Shown here piece after piece: positions 1-15,100 of a stretch of 64,000 nt of DNA. Source of the DNA: Maylandia zebra (lineage: Eukaryota; Chordata; Actinopteri; Cichliformes; Cichlidae); NCBI RefSeq assembly GCF_041146795.1, contig NC_135187.1, forward strand, positions 21,583,056 to 21,647,055, read 5' to 3'. Both the position numbers and the translations under genes were made by a program. Every line of letters starts with the position of its first letter. The first letter of the stretch is position 1. The notes under the pieces are model-generated. The model was not told the DNA's origin and searched no databases. It saw only the letters and a list, made by a program, of their open reading frames with translations.

Positions 1-18
1 TTCTATTCTATTCTATTC
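1..18 (+). repeat. (TTCTA)n tail fragment at window start
   Basis: Three to four TTCTA units begin the window and stop 75 bases before the first ppp1r9a acceptor. The same unit forms the tail of the LINE-like fragment at 4341-4384, so this is probably the end of another copy whose body lies before the window. Confidence 0.6.
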
Positions 19-92
19 ATTTATTTTATAATTACATGTTTATTACTATCTTATCTTAAGTGCTGAAAGATTCTTCTTCTTGCATTTGCCAG

Positions 93-197
93 AATCAAAG
101 TGAATGACCAGATCGTGGAGGTGGATGGGACCAGTTTGGTGGGCGTCACTCAGAGCTTTGCTGCCTCAGTCCTCAGGAACACATCAGGAGTCGTCCG
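93..197 (+). CDS. ppp1r9a: ppp1r9a exon: second half of PDZ domain
   Basis: Acceptor TTTGCCAG and donor CG|GTAATA. It starts with the last base of a split Arg codon and encodes [12 protein letters not shown] and the end of the PDZ fold ([11 protein letters not shown]). The carboxylate-binding loop must be in the exon before the window, so the domain is incomplete here. Confidence 0.95.
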
Positions 198-3100
198 GTA
201 ATACACACATGCAACCATAAACTATAATGCAGTCTAATGCAAAAAAGTATTGGGAACAGGACATAGTAATGCTGGAGTGATAACTCCATTAGAATTCAAA
301 TTTTGAGAGTTGAATTGTGAAAATCAGTTGTAACAGTACAGCAGGATTTCAGGAAAGTGTGTCAAGCCGCTGTCAGCTCCAAAATCCACGACTACTATTA
401 TACAGTCAGAGTTATTTTACAGCTCCCTAAAAGCGCTAAAGCGTTCTTTATATTTAGTGATGGTCTCACTAGCCGCAGGAAGAGTATCAATGCAGTTAGT
501 CCAGCTATTATGTTGCAAAAGTCCTACTTAGTGAGAAATACCTTAACATTACATGACGAGCTGTTTTTGACAGGGTCTGCTAACAGCACTGGGAAGCAGA
601 GGAAGTACTCGCACACATAGAGATGTGAAAGAGAAGGCTGCGTTTAGTTGATTCTCGCTCTTGTCTGTCCTGTTTATTGACAGGCTTTCGTTTTTATTTC
701 TCTCTCTCTGGATTCTCGCCATTGTGTGTTATTGAGGATGTTCTCCACTCTTTTCATTCTGACACTTTTTCACCATTTCTTCTTCAGTCATCTCGGGAGA
801 AGTGTGCGAGTTTATTTTCAGACCTCGACCTTGCTGGTGTAGAGCCCTCCATTCTTTGTCATGGATCTATATTCATATTATGCTTGAACTCACCTGTGGA
901 AAGACAGATAGCTGTGTGGGAACTACAGTGTCTGATGAAAAGCTGAAGGCTGAACAAAGAGATATCCAAAATAATCAAAAGTGTTGGACAGATGATGTTT
1001 GCTGAAATAATATTGACAGTGGAGATTTTCCAGGATGTGGCTGTACAGATGAGACAGCCTTGAAAACGCCGACGTATATCATCTGTCCACCTCGCAAATA
1101 TAAAGAAATAGTTATGACAAGTCTAAAAACTGAAATACACTGACGTACTTGTAAGATATATAAATGTTGTAGTCCAGTATATGAACATTAAACTCTGACA
1201 GTGTTTACAGGAAATATAATGATAAATCTCACTCCTCGCTGTTATTTCTTCCAACAAATTATCACTCCTCCTGCCCTCTCTTCACTGTCACTCTTTCAGT
1301 CTTCATCCATCAAGTCTCACTCACTCCACCCCCTCCTCCTCCTCTGTAAATCCTTCTCTCACTCCGTCTGATCACCAGGGGTTTTATGGCCAACTGTCCT
1401 ACATTTGCCATTTTGCTATATTTACCCCGGCTTCCAGCAGCAAATCATCCAGGTTTAGAGGTGATCCCAGGATCTTTTAAAAACGTGCTGCCAAGACCCC
1501 ATCACAGACAGGAAACTGTTCCCAAAATACATGAAACATTGGAAAATGGCTTTAGCACATAATAGATAGCATTAGATAAAAAGAATAAGGACATCTGTGT
1601 TTGATTGATTACGGTATTTATTTGTCACAACAATGATTCTTGGCATTATGCAACCCTGATACGCAACTCTCACGCACAAATGCATCAATGCATCAGAATT
1701 ATTGTCAAGAAGCACTGTTACAACAAACAAATACGAGTTGAGGAAACAAAATTTCTTATTTTTTGTTAAGTTGAAGTTAATATTTTGTATTGATTAACTG
1801 TTTTACAGAGCTTTGGAAGAAGCATTTAAATACTCTGAGTAAAAGTGGCAATGTTACAGTGTAAACATGTTCTTCAAGAAGAAGTCAAGTACACAAAATA
1901 CTACTTAAATAAAAGTTAAAAAGTGTCATACTATCTATGCCTTTTATCCGTAGCTCATTAAGCGTTCTTATCTTCTGTTACTGGAGTGTATTTGAGTTAT
2001 TGTTTTAGAGTACATCACTTTGATAATGCATCTTGAGCTAATGTAGTTGCTTTATTCTTTGCTGTGGGTCTAATTCTATAACGAGATATCATAATTTATC
2101 AGTATTTATTCTGCTAAATAATTAGTAACTAAAGCTTTAAAATAATGTAACAGTAACTGCCCCCAAACTTTAGTGGAGCAGAAGTAAAAAGAAGCATTTC
2201 AAAGTATTTAATCGAAGTAAATACACATCATAGTTATACTTAAGTGCAGTACTTGAGTAAGTGTATTTTTTGCATTCCACTATCAGACTTAATCATGCTC
2301 TAAATTGAACTCAGATTAACTTGCAGTAGATACATTAGATAGCATGTCTCCAACACGGCTGACCAGTCATATCTGGTATGTGTGAACCTGTGCTGACATC
2401 CTCAAACGGCTGTCAACCCAGTGCTGCTTAATGCTCAAGACGTGTGTCCTGCATTGCTTCTCCAAGCATCACTTTCTGCATCCTTGCCACGTCTCTATTA
2501 ATTGGAGTAAATGGAATAAATCAGTGGTGTCTGCAGCTGAGCTGATCCTGCACAGCATCCTGTGTGGCAGTCCCAGATCTTAAGGAGAAACTACGACAGG
2601 CTCCCCATGCGTGAGCGGAAAGGCTCTTTTCAGGTCAGCTACTCTTCAGACCTCCCTGCTGTCCAAAGGCTTCCTACAGTAGAGTACTTAGCTTAACCCC
2701 TCCAACCCCCCTTCTTTTTCTACTTACTGTGTGTCCTGGCCCTCAGTTGTTCCTTCACATGTAGATCAAATACGCCTCTCTGCTGGAGCGTAAGGCTTTC
2801 TCTACATCCCCTTTAGAAATATATAAAAGAGCTCTCGGGAGATGAATTCACTTGATTAGACCCCATCTCCGATCCACTCTCGCTCTCTTTTTCTGTTTTC
2901 TTCTCTCTCTCACACACACACACGCGCACACACAATAGCTCGGGCCTCGCTCACACATACACATAGTTACAGGGACCCTGCAGGGTGAGCCACAAAAATC
3001 CCCTTACTTGATTGCTCGGCTTCGTTGGTGTTACGAGGAGAATAAATTGGCGATTGCGTTATAAATTTTCTTTTGAGTTGCAGAACTATTATTTGCTTTA

Positions 3101-6100
3101 AGTTTTTACATTTTGAGCAGAAGCGTGATGAGAGAGATGAGCATCTTTTTGCTTTGTTATCCCCTTATTTGTAGCTCTAATTTGTACTCTCAGTGCTCCC
3201 TCTCCCTGTAATATAGACAAACACAAATCTATAAGCAATCTTTAGCTCCTGCTCTTTGTCATCATCGGCATCTTTAGCTGTATTTTAATGTGATATTTTC
3301 TGTGTTTGTTTGCATGCGTAACTGCTGGTCTTCTCTGTTTAGTTCTCTGCCAGCTTAATAACAGGCTGCCTGGCCGAGCTGACTGTCGCCTCACATTATT
3401 ATGCGTGTCCTGTCTCCCAGGCCTGCCCACTACGTCAGCACATATCGCTGCCATTGCTATGTGGCTGTGGGCCTCTGTTTTGCTCTCTGCGTTACTGTTG
3501 TGTTCATTTCCTTGCATAAATACACATCACAACAAGAAAGATGGACAAAAAATGAATTTAAAGTTGTTTTCCTCTTCTGTATGATTTTGTAAAAAGGTGC
3601 ATGTCAGGCTACATTATTAGGTTAAATCATAAGTTCCAGAGAGGTTTGTAGTTACGTTGTAGGTTATGATGTAGATGAAGTATAAATCGAGTGTCAGACA
3701 AATGTCAAACCCTTTAAAATATTAAAAATGAAAAATATTCGTTTTTGTCAGATGCTACATTTACGATTAAACCCTTTATATCGAGTGTCTAAAGAAAATA
3801 AATCTGATAACTCACAGTGTGAAAGGTCGTGGTTTTGTAATTATAATATTCATACTTGTAATTACAAGATAAATTATTTAACAAATTCAAATAGTCATGT
3901 GGTAACTAAAGCTGGCCGATATTGGTCCATATTAGTTGCTTGCCGATCTGTTAATATTTAGTAAGTAAAAGAAGACGTGAGAAACACCCTTCAAACATGT
4001 TTTGATGTTTCATTGTTTGTCCACCAGAGGGCGCTGCAACTTCCCTGCTGTGTTTTAAATGCTAAAGACGCAACAATGTGATCCAGGCTTCCATCCATCC
4101 AACATCGGCCGACATATCGCAATATCAGCATTTTTAAATCACCAAATATCAATCCTATATCTTTTAGGCTCTACTGTCATGTTGTGTAATCCCGTGCTGG
4201 CCGCCTCTGTGTCTGTAGGTCAACAGTGCCTCTTGTTGCCTCTATATTGTAATATATCTATATCACTAAAGCACTTCTGGATGGATGCAAACTGCATTTC
4301 GTTGCCCTGTACCTGTGCATATGCAATGACAATAAAGTTGAATTCTATTCTATTCTATTCTATTCTATTCTATTCTATTCTATTGTTGTCACAGGTTTGT
4401 GATCGGCCGGGAGCGTCCAGGTCAGCAGAGTGAGGTGGCCACGCTCATCCAGCAGACCCTGGAGCAGGAAAGGAGACAGAGAGAACTACTAGAGCAGCAG
4501 TACGCCCACTATGACGCCGATGATGATGAGGTATTGACCATACGCAACCCTGGCCACTGCCCTGGGTGTCCTCTACAGTGCATTTGAGACTTTGTGAATG
4601 ATAGTCTGAATATGCAAAGGTGCAGCCAGGGTAAGATGCCAGCCTCTTAATATGAGGAACATTATCTTAATAAATCTCATTATATCTGCATGTATTTGAG
4701 GTTCATTTGCTAACACATTTCTCTACATGACACCGTAGTGAGAAAATGAGGCTTCTGGTTGTCACTTAATGCAAATAAGCTCCTTTCTCCTTCCAATGGG
4801 CTGGAAGTTATAGCTTATTAGCTTCATAAAACTGAGTGACAGTAGGCTTTGATGCTGACACACAGAACAGCCTCTCTCTCTCAGCCACACATACTAAGAG
4901 CCATGCGAGAGTTGGTCCTCGAAAGCATCACTCAGCATTTCTTTCTGATTCTGCTGCTTACTTGCTTGTTTAATCCACCAAACACTGAGCTCAGGGGCCT
5001 TCATATCTTTGAGTATGTGTGTGTGTGTGTTCATGTAGACACTCTTACACTGTGTATACACAAGACATAACACAGTGTAGTAACATAAATCAATACCAAG
5101 TGTTTCCTCACTTACATACACAGAAACAGCCGCACTCATGCGTAGATATACATGCAGACAAACACTACCAGACATCTTTCACTGTTTTCATCAGTGCTCT
5201 TTGAAGCTTTTCATTTCCCTGCAGACGGTGGATTGAGAGCACTCTTCATGCTTAAGAAACTCTTTTCCAGGCTCTGAATGCTGATACTACATGTCAGCAC
5301 TGCCTAAGCTCCTACAGAGTGTTAAGGCTCAAATGTAATGTAAGATTTCAATGTTGAAAAAGAAAATAAACACTTTAAGGGCTTTTTTCCCTTACAGATC
5401 CCCACATGGACATATAAACATAAGAATGGTGATTATATTAAATTTGTTAATCCATACATCGATTAGAGCCTGCTGTAAAATGAATCAAAATCAGCCTCTG
5501 TGGAGCACTAAGGCATCCATAACTTGCTGCTGATAGGATAAACGGTTGCAAAAGGATTACAAAGATGCGTGTGGCAGTAAAAAGAGCTCATCAATATTAA
5601 AATCTTTATAAATATTAGAAAGAGTCATTGGGTGGGTGGGAGTTATTTCTCAATCTGAGGGCTGCAACAGAGTCTTCAGCTCTTTATTGGTGCTTAGAAT
5701 CAGATCCCAAGAGGAAGGAGGAGTGCATTTAACAACAGACATGCAGCAGACACATGCATGCCCATCTGTTAACAGTTAAATGGAAGCATAGCCCACAAGT
5801 CTTATATTCAACCTTTGGTCCTCTAAATAATCTCATGCAATCTTTGTCATGTTCAACATAATAAATAATAGTGACAGAAAGACAAATAATTCAGTTATCA
5901 AAGTTAACAGTATAGTAGTATGTGCTAAAACAATAATAATAATAAGGGTGGAGCTGGAGGATTACTGTTACAGCAGCCAAAAAAATAAACACAACATATA
6001 AAGTAGAAGAGCTTAGTATTATAAATACATTAATAATTAAAAAATAATAGAATAGCAATAATAATAAAATGAAGCAATAAAGTAATAATAAGTTTGCAAA

Positions 6101-9100
6101 ATTGTGCTAAAGATGGAGTTGAATTAAATATAATAGGTTAAGCTTAATGAGTAGAAACATAAATAAAATAAATACTGATGTCGTGGTGTGAGGCAGGAAA
6201 GATCTCCTGTGGCTGTCAAAACTGCTTCCAGTCAAAGGTGCATCACATGCTGGGCACCCTCAAAAAGGATTGTCTTTATACATTCAGTAGGAGGAAGTTA
6301 TACTGTGCAGATGACGGTGCTCTTGTGTGTTTAATGGTCAACTCCACCATCTGTAAATGGTAGCTTAATGTATGTAGATGGCACTGTTTTAACAACCGAG
6401 CCTGTTATGGAAATGGGACCATTCGATTGCGATGCATGTGACTGAATCAGGCCTGAGCCCTGCTATCTGGGAGATAGTTGGAGGGATGTGCAGGGAAAGA
6501 TGAGGAGAAGATGTAGGGCACAGTAATGAGTAGAGCTGAGAGCAGAGGCACAGAAGTGTGTACGTGTGCATGTGGAGCGCGGGTACAAAGACAAGTGTAC
6601 AAATATTTTCTGTATTTCATTACACAACTGATGATGGAAACTCACAGTATAAGCTAATTGTTGCATATCAAGCCTTTATCATTTCTGAATCATATGGAGA
6701 TTATAAAATGTATTTGTGATGAGAAAGCAAATTTGCAGGGGGTAAAAGTAAAAGTAAGCTGCAGATGTTTCATGGAGCAGCTTCACTGGAAGTGTTCGAG
6801 TCTGTTGGTCATCAGCCAAAGACTGAATCAACAAATCCATTTGGGCCCAGTGCTTAATGGTTTTTGCCAATACTCATTATACAGTGTTTTGGGCATCAGA
6901 GAAGAGAAAAACTGCCTTGAATACATGCAGTGTAATGGCCTACATAAATATTTTTCATTTAAGTACTACTAAAAGCTGCAGTAATAAGTTGTTTCCGGTG
7001 ACTTTCATTAGTCTCTTCATTTCTGAGAAACCCCGGCCTTCTCAGTCGTAGCGTTAGCCCCGCTGGATGCTCATACCTCACTAGTTTTGACATGTGACCT
7101 TGTTGCACTTGAGGCAAGATGGTGAGTAATTAAAAAAAAAAAAAAAACCCCAAACAGGGACAGATTTTGTCAGCATAACTTATCTGATGGCTTACTTTTA
7201 AAGAAATTATAATTTCAGCTCACCAGGCTGTCAAACTGATTTATTTCACACAAAGTTTAGGCATGGTTACCTAAATCTTATGTAACCGGCAGCATTAAAA
7301 TAGCATTACTTATGTAAAGTAGCAGGTGAAGCGAGGACGGCTTCAACAACATGCTTAAGAGTTTCGGGTAGTCAGACGAAAGAAGATGGAAAGGATGTAA
7401 AAGGTGACAAATACAAGGCTGTAACCACCAGAGCATTGCTGGCGAGACCAAATCTAGGTTTGGGTGTCTTGTGTCTTCTACTTGTAATGAAAAGTAAATA
7501 AAAGCAACTGCTTTCTGCAGAAATTACTGGCAGGGGCAGTTTGATCATAGTTGAATCCAAGGGGGGATGTATCCCCTCCAACATGATTACAGCCTTGGAT
7601 AATTAAATGTCACAGTTGGAGCCTGACAGGTTATCTGTTTTGTCCGTTTAGGCTATTCTGCAGCCTGTTAACTTCTCACTGGAGGGTGAATGCTAATAGC
7701 TGTATTGGCTTCACTGTAGGAGTGGCTAATTGCCTGTTCAGTTAGTCATTTCACCTCAGATACCGCTGCTGCGTTCGCACTGTACTTAAAGTGACATCTG
7801 TCACACATTTCACTGGTTTTGTGCGAGTTTGTATAGATATCAACCTTGACTAAAGTTTGTAGAAGTTCTGCTGGCTCTTTCCTGCTGTGCCTGCAGACTT
7901 GTGATGACAGCATGCAAATAAATGTCACTTTTACAAGACCCCGGGGACCCTTTACTAATATAAAACCTCTGTCATTTAAAAATGAATGACAGACAGACTG
8001 AAAACCAACCTTGGTTGCTTCTATTTATTCTTCATAAATGTGATAATATTAACCATCTGTGCTTTACAGTAAAGATTAAAAAATAGTGTGTGTGCTACTT
8101 GGATTTATATTTTGTGCTCTGTTTTAAATATTCATGCAGATAATTGTCTCCACGTGTGATTTTACATTTCCTCCTAAAGCAGACGGGAGAATACGCCACA
8201 GACGAGGAGGAGGCAGGAACAACAGTGGCGGGAGGAGAGAAGAGCATCGAAGTGTTTGACTTACCGGAGACGGAGGATATCTTGTCTCCGTCGGAGCTGG
8301 ACGCCACTAAACTCTACCAGAAGTTCAGAGAGGTAACCTGAAACGCCGCTGAGTCTTGATTACATAACTGATGGGAGCCTACAGCATTTTTCTCTGTCAG
8401 TGGTTTGAAGCGTACATTGCAAATACACCCGCAAAGCCACCAGAATTGCTTAGCTACTGAAAAAAGGTAATTAAATTTAACAACAGAAGAGACAAACACA
8501 ATAGAGCCTCTGCTTAACTTGGCAAAATGATGCTTTTGTTAAGATCTGCGATCCGCTTACCCTCCCTAATTGCTAATCTGAATGATTAGAGGTGTGAACA
8601 CAAAGTGATGTAAGTCCTCATTACACCTAATTGCCCGTGTTTTTAGTCGAAACTCCCAGAATAAGAATGAGAGTGAACACCATAAAGCTGGTTTTGAACC
8701 AGATCTTGGCAGCGCTTCACACACTGGGTTCCTCAGAATAGAAGCTCTCTTTGTTGAACCTCTGCTACCTTCGCTAACAGTGAACTCACTTTGAAGATTA
8801 CAGCAATGAAACAGAACATAAATTTACTGACAGTTAACTCATTTATGCTTTAATGCTGCTAAAAAGCTGGTAATATCGATCTCGCGCTCCAACACCGTTA
8901 CCATCAGCGCTGTGGCACCACCGGCCTTCCACAATTGCTGTATGACACATTTAACAAATGGCTCCAGCTGCACTGCAGGCACTGCAGTGGATATCGAGTG
9001 AAAATATAATGTACTCCCTGGGCTCAGGGTGTGTGCTTTTACTCCATTTTGTCATTTTCTCTGCTTCTTGACCTCTCTCCCATAGTTCAGCTTTTCCCTT

Positions 9101-12100
9101 TCATTCTTAAACGCCTCTGTTTTTGGAGTCTTTTAGGAAGCAGTTGACTATGGGGCTGTCAGGCTTTTGTAAATGACAGAGAGAAAATGTGATGATACAA
9201 GATGCTGTTTGAAACAGCAATGATTAATTGTGCTATGAAAAAAATTGGCACGACCAAACTTGTGATGGCGTTGCTTTAAAACGGTCTCAGGTCTGCAACC
9301 ATCTGCAGTCAGCTGTGACTTTAATGATGACAAAAAATGTTGATAAGAAACAGTCAGTTTCTGATTGAATTGAGTCGAATGGTTAAAGTTTGCAATTGTT
9401 GCAATCTTTCACTGATAATATGATGATTAATTGAGATAAATTGTCACTGTCTACATAGATTGACCCACATTGTAAATCTGTATTTATAATTTAGGCAGCA
9501 ATTATTTTTAAACCTTCACCAATTTTTCTCATCTGACTGCAGTCAGTCAGAGTCCGAGTGCAGTGTATTCGCTTTGTGATCCACAGAGGTTGACGGTGTC
9601 GCGCGCTCACCCTCTGCAAACTACTCCTAAATGAAAAAGAAAATCTGCGCTATCACTGAGACACCACCACATTTTTTTTTGGTCTCAAGGAAGTTGCTGT
9701 CCTATTTTTACTCCAGTGTGAGTGAGCGATAAGTAAATTATCTATCAGATGTCCACTGATTTGTAGACACAGCCAAATATTCTCCCCCAGTTTTAGTCAA
9801 ACCTCTTTAAAAAAAGGGGAGGATGACTCTTTATATTAGAAAATGAAAGCTCTGCAAAAATGTAACGCTCTGCAGGTCTAACACAGTCATTATCCCAACA
9901 TGTACCCACTTTAGTCAGTCATTTCTTTTCCTTTGTTCCCTCTTAGACTTGCTGCATCACTGAGCTTTATTCAGACTCACTAGGTCCAAGGATTTCTAGA
10001 AGTTGTTAGAAGATGTTATGCAGAAGCAGATTAACTTTTGCACCAAAAGATTGGAACCTCGAAAGCTACACAACTACCTCTTGCTATTTTTGCACATGCA
10101 CCAGAGCCCTGAAGTTTTCTTGGAGTTACACAGTAGCCGTGTGTTTAAGAACACACGTCGAACACCTGTCAGTCTCCTAATAAATAAGCTGTGTGATGTT
10201 GGATTGCACTGACGTGTGAACAGAACAGCTCATATCCTCTTGCATTCACTACTAGTGAGTGTGCATCATGCACTGCCTCCTATCCAGGCAGCTCCCTCTT
10301 CTCAGCCTCACAGAGTATTTCTAGCACTGCCACCTACTTCCTGCCGTGTGTGACATGTGAGAAAGGAGAAGTGTGAAAAATATCCTGATGTGATTCTACC
10401 AAAATTATTTGAAGTTGTGTGAAAACTTCTTAACTTGCGCTACTGAAACTTCACAGTAACTTTTGGTAAACTTTAAAGTGAATTTTTAAACAGAAGCAGA
10501 ACTGTTGGTATTGTAACTAATTTCTGCCACTGGAGGTACATCAGCTCACACAGAGATAGTGAATGATTGCAACAAAGAAACACTTTTTCAGTATATACAT
10601 ATAAGAATTTGATATTTGCTTTCAAACATAATGAAAGAAGAATTTTTCAGGAGGAGTAATTAGAAAAAAGTATGAGTATCAGTATTAGTACTTTAAAAAA
10701 GTTCGGCCAGTGCTCTGTGTGTCACGCCTCTACTTTTCTCTCAGAGCTTTCACTTGTTTCCATATCCTGCTCTCTCTCTCTGCATCTCCTCTTCTCCTGT
10801 TTATGTCTGCTCAGTCATTATCTAACTTCCTGTCTGCCTCTAATGGACCACCCATATACACTTGTACATCTAACTAACACCTAAGTTTCTTAGATTTTTT
10901 TTTTGTAGTTTAGTTTTAGTTTTAACATTGCATTAAAAATGCAAAACGTTATTCCATGTTAGAAAATGTATGACTTTTTTTTCCCTTTATGGCTTCTTTA
11001 AACTACTTAGCAATTCATGCATCCCTCAGCTTTCCTTGCCTCTCCTCTGAGAGTGCATGTCAGTGCTGGAGCTGGGACGCTGTCAGGGGGAGGACAGAGT
11101 CGGCTGCCTCTGTCCATCACGCTGTATCGACGGCACAGAGAGCCTGCTCAGCCATCCATTTGATTCTTGACCGCCCTCTCTTTTCTCTCCTGTTTTCTTT
11201 TTTTCTCCTCCTCTGCTACCAACAGCTCCAAATCAAACACACGGTGACCGAGGCCGAGATCCAGAAACTGAAAAACAAGGTAAGGGATTAAAACCGTCTC
11301 TGGGCAATCAGGCGACTGGTTGTGGGTGTGTTTTGTCAGTGTTTACATGATTTTTAAATCAATGTGAGACTTGGGTCAGGATAGCCGGTGAGCAGCGGTT
11401 CAAGCTTGGTGGAAATGTTTGGGAGATAAACTTTGGTGTTATAAGCGAGAGATGTTTTACAGAAACAATCCACAGCTAAAATACTTTAAATACACTTTAT
11501 ACAACTATTGAAGGTAGTGTTGTCTCTTTGCATGACGCACTCAGTGTTGTCAGGGTCTCTGTGAATGCATTTGTGCCTGCATGCATATAAATAACGGTGT
11601 ATTATTCATATGCAGTTTGATCAAAGTGGTGCCTATAAAGCTTTTTCCATGACAGTAACGATGTTCCTTGTGATGCAATTTGTACTCTTAATAAGTCTTT
11701 GCTCCAAAAAGGCAGTTTTATTAGCTTTTGCTTGCTGATTTTATAACTGTAGGTTTGATTTTGTCTTACTTTGAGACCTTCAAAACGTCCAACAAGCTCG
11801 TGTTTTAACAATTAAAAAACAGTCTATAACTTCTTACTTAATATTGGTTACATATCCTGTTAAAAGTGCCTGTTTTTTGGCATGTGTATATGTGTAATAT
11901 GTTGTATATATAGTGTTGGACATTATTGGACAATGCTGATTTTGTCCTGCAGCTGGCATCAGTGGAGCGGGAAAAGCAGCGCTGGGAGAAGGAGAAGAGC
12001 CAGCTGAAGGCCAGCATCGAGGAGAACAAGGAAAGGATGTTGAAGCTGGAGAGCTACTGGATCGAGGCGCAGACGCTCTGCCACACCGTCAATGAACACC

Positions 12101-15100
12101 TGAAGGAGGCCCAGGCCCAGTACCAGGCTCTGGAGAAGAAGTACAACAAAGCCAAGAAGCTCATCAAAGACTTCCAGCAGAAGTGAGTGAACTCTGGTTA
12201 AACTGATCACATTGGACCTCTCACTGTGTTTATTTTTCTCGGTCATGAAATCTCAGTTACATTAAGCATTGGACCAATGACAGTGTTTTGGGTTCAACTG
12301 CTAATACAGTTTGAAAATGTAAGTCTGCTGGACACCGGCAGCAACTTAGGTTACTATAACTAATCATGCACTTTCTAATTAGGGTCATTTATCTGAGCTT
12401 ACAACATTAGTCCAACTGAAAGAATGCTGAATGTACACAATTTAAAAAAAAATCATTGTAATTTATAGTCACATCTATGAGGTAACTTCAGTGAGGCTAT
12501 TTATAGTCTTTTATATGATTATATAAATTATATATGATATTATATGATTATATATGATCTTGCAGGTATTTATGATGTCACATACTGGCAATCCCAGGTT
12601 CGGTTCACTATTTTCACTCAGTTTCAGATTTTAATGTGCTAATGTGTGCTAGCAGTTAATCAGAAATGATTTATGGAAGCTAGTGCATTGGGAAAACTAA
12701 AAACTGAACATCCGAGTGATTAAAAATGGGAAGGAGACAAGAATGTCCTAACAAAGTTTCATAGTTTCAAATTCTATGAATATTGCATATTATGTAAGAA
12801 AAAAACATTGATTACTTCTTGAGGGACTGAAATCAGGGCAAAAAAAAGACTTATGTGCGATAAATTTTGTCTAGTTAGCCATACTTCATACAAAATCAGT
12901 CTGTTTCCATATGTTACTGTAGCATAACTGAGTCAGAAACCTCTGCCTAGGTGCTTTCATTAAATGTACTCTTCTCAGCTTGCCGAGAGAAGCAACAGCT
13001 AAGAAGGAAACCTCACATTTATTATAACACTTCAACTCTTTCAAATGAGTACTTTAGCATTAATCCTACAAACATATGTTTTAATTAAAAAAAAACTTGG
13101 ATGAATTCCTTTGTTTTTCCTTTTACAGCTACCCTCACTTCTCTCAGTGAACCTGAAAAACAATATCTACCTCATTTCCATCTGTGAGCTGGACCAACTA
13201 TGTTTCTTTTAAGCCTTATCCCAGTTCAACAGTAAGAACTGTGTTTCCATTTTAATGCAGTGCAGCACTCCCTCCTTTTCTGTGCACTGATTTCAGAACC
13301 TCTCCTGCTCAGCTTCAGTGTGACTGGATATAATTGGCTGTGCCCCTGCAGGCCAAATGGAAGCAAAGCGGTGAAACAAACTCTCCATGCTGATCTGTAC
13401 CTTCGGCCTGGGCTGCAGAGGAGAGAGACTGTGTGCCTTTCATTATGCAAACGTCCTCGCGTGCTCTTTCCTCCTTTGACCTGGAAATTGTTTCTGTCTC
13501 CCATCACGGAGGTCTTCAAATCCCCTTAAATGCACCTTTAAGGAGAGAGCATCCATCTGGAGGGGCTTAAAGTGAAAAAACACAGGTGTATCCTTCCTTG
13601 TGTCTCTCCCTCACATCCTCAGTGGGAGGACTTAAGATGTGATGAAGAAATGAGACAGGAAAGCAAATAGAGGGGGGTAAAGTAGAGGTAAAAGGGAAAA
13701 AAAAGATGCGTGTGTTAACCGGGAACAGCGTGATCGGGGTAAAATGAGTCATTCTGGCATCCTCAAACAGCCTCAACTCCCTTATTACCACAGCTGAGCG
13801 AGAGGCAAGGCACTATCACACATGATGAAATGTACACATGCACATATTATAGCTGTATCTTGTTTCCTGTGTTAACACACATCTCCTCTCCCCCGCCTCC
13901 TGTTCCTCCAGAGAGGTGGAGTTCATCCAGAAGGAGGATGCAGAGAGGAGGCGGCTGGAGGAGGCTGAGAAAGCTCACCTGGCTGAGATCCAGGGACTGC
14001 AAGTCAGGGTAAGCTATCTTTTTTTTTTTTCTATCCACTTTTCATTTTTGCCATAACTGAATAGCTTCCTGCCTTGTAGCTGTTCAGAGTGGGCTTGTAA
14101 AATTAAGCTATTTGCCCTTAAATAACATTGAAAATATGCTAATGAGTGACACAGTCTGGCTTTGTGTGAAATTACATTCAAAGCCAATAATCAGCATGGA
14201 CATAAAGATCTTTAGGAGCACCCCCCTGTGCTTTTTCTGCCACTTGGTGTTTCTTGTAATGTGCTCAGGCCCAGTGGTCACACTTTCTCACATGTCGTAC
14301 TGCCTCTGCCGCCTCTTGTTTGCCGTTTCACTCTTTTCAATAAAAAGGAAGTGCGACACAAAGATAATCGTGCTGGTGTGAGGTTTAATCATCAACCTTT
14401 AGGCCTTTCTTCACAGCTGAATTGTCAATCAAGCCTTTATTTTTTGCATTCGACACTCATTCCTTTACTGGATTTCAAAGGGTAAATAGTCGAGGGTGGC
14501 ACAGGTAAGAGTTTTGGAAAACAGTAGACTCTTTATACTCTGATACTCCCTCCGTACAACAACACACAGAGTCTCTGTTTAACTACACTGACATACTGGA
14601 ACAATTGTACTATATGTTCAGATATTTGTACACACTTGGCCAACCCCTGAAACTGATTTCTAGGTCTGTGCTCCTTTGTTCAGCCCCTCATTCATCAAGG
14701 ATATGAAACAAGCTATTTTAGGTCCACTACCTAAGCCAACTTTCTTCTGATTGGCTGTCCCTTGTAAACAAAAGGTTTGAGCAGCAGAGAGGTGGGGAGG
14801 CTTCTGTGTTTACAGCCAGAGCTGTCACTGCATTCCCTTCCCAATTCATGACTCAGGATTTTTTATGGGAAAACCCACTCGATTTGGATTTCCAACGCCG
14901 ACTATACAATTGAAGATGGTGACAGTCCACATAAACACTGGTAAAACTGTAAAACCTTTCTTTTGTACACTGTTGTGGGCTGCAGTGGCTTATTCCTAGC
15001 TAGCTTTCTAAGGAGGAAATCTCCTTTTTCCTTGCTTTTTGTCGCCACTGTGGTATTACTGTGGAACGTGATTAACTCAGGAATTAGCTCCCTCTGAGCT

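Larger units (their letters stand above)
198..4394 (+). other. ppp1r9a intron with several dispersed repeats
   Basis: No coding exon is supported. The intron holds an interspersed repeat near 1810-2285, a CT/CA-rich stretch near 2885-2935, and a composite repeat at about 3905-4384. The remainder is ordinary AT-rich intron. Short ORFs at 3242-3584 have no splice or domain support. Confidence 0.6.

Noticed and set aside
3242..3584. Overlapping ORFs of about 90 codons on both strands
   Set aside because: Inside a ppp1r9a intron, no domain, not phase-compatible with a useful exon.
11959..12246. 95-codon minus-strand ORF rich in Leu
   Set aside because: Antisense shadow of the GC-rich neurabin coiled-coil exon.
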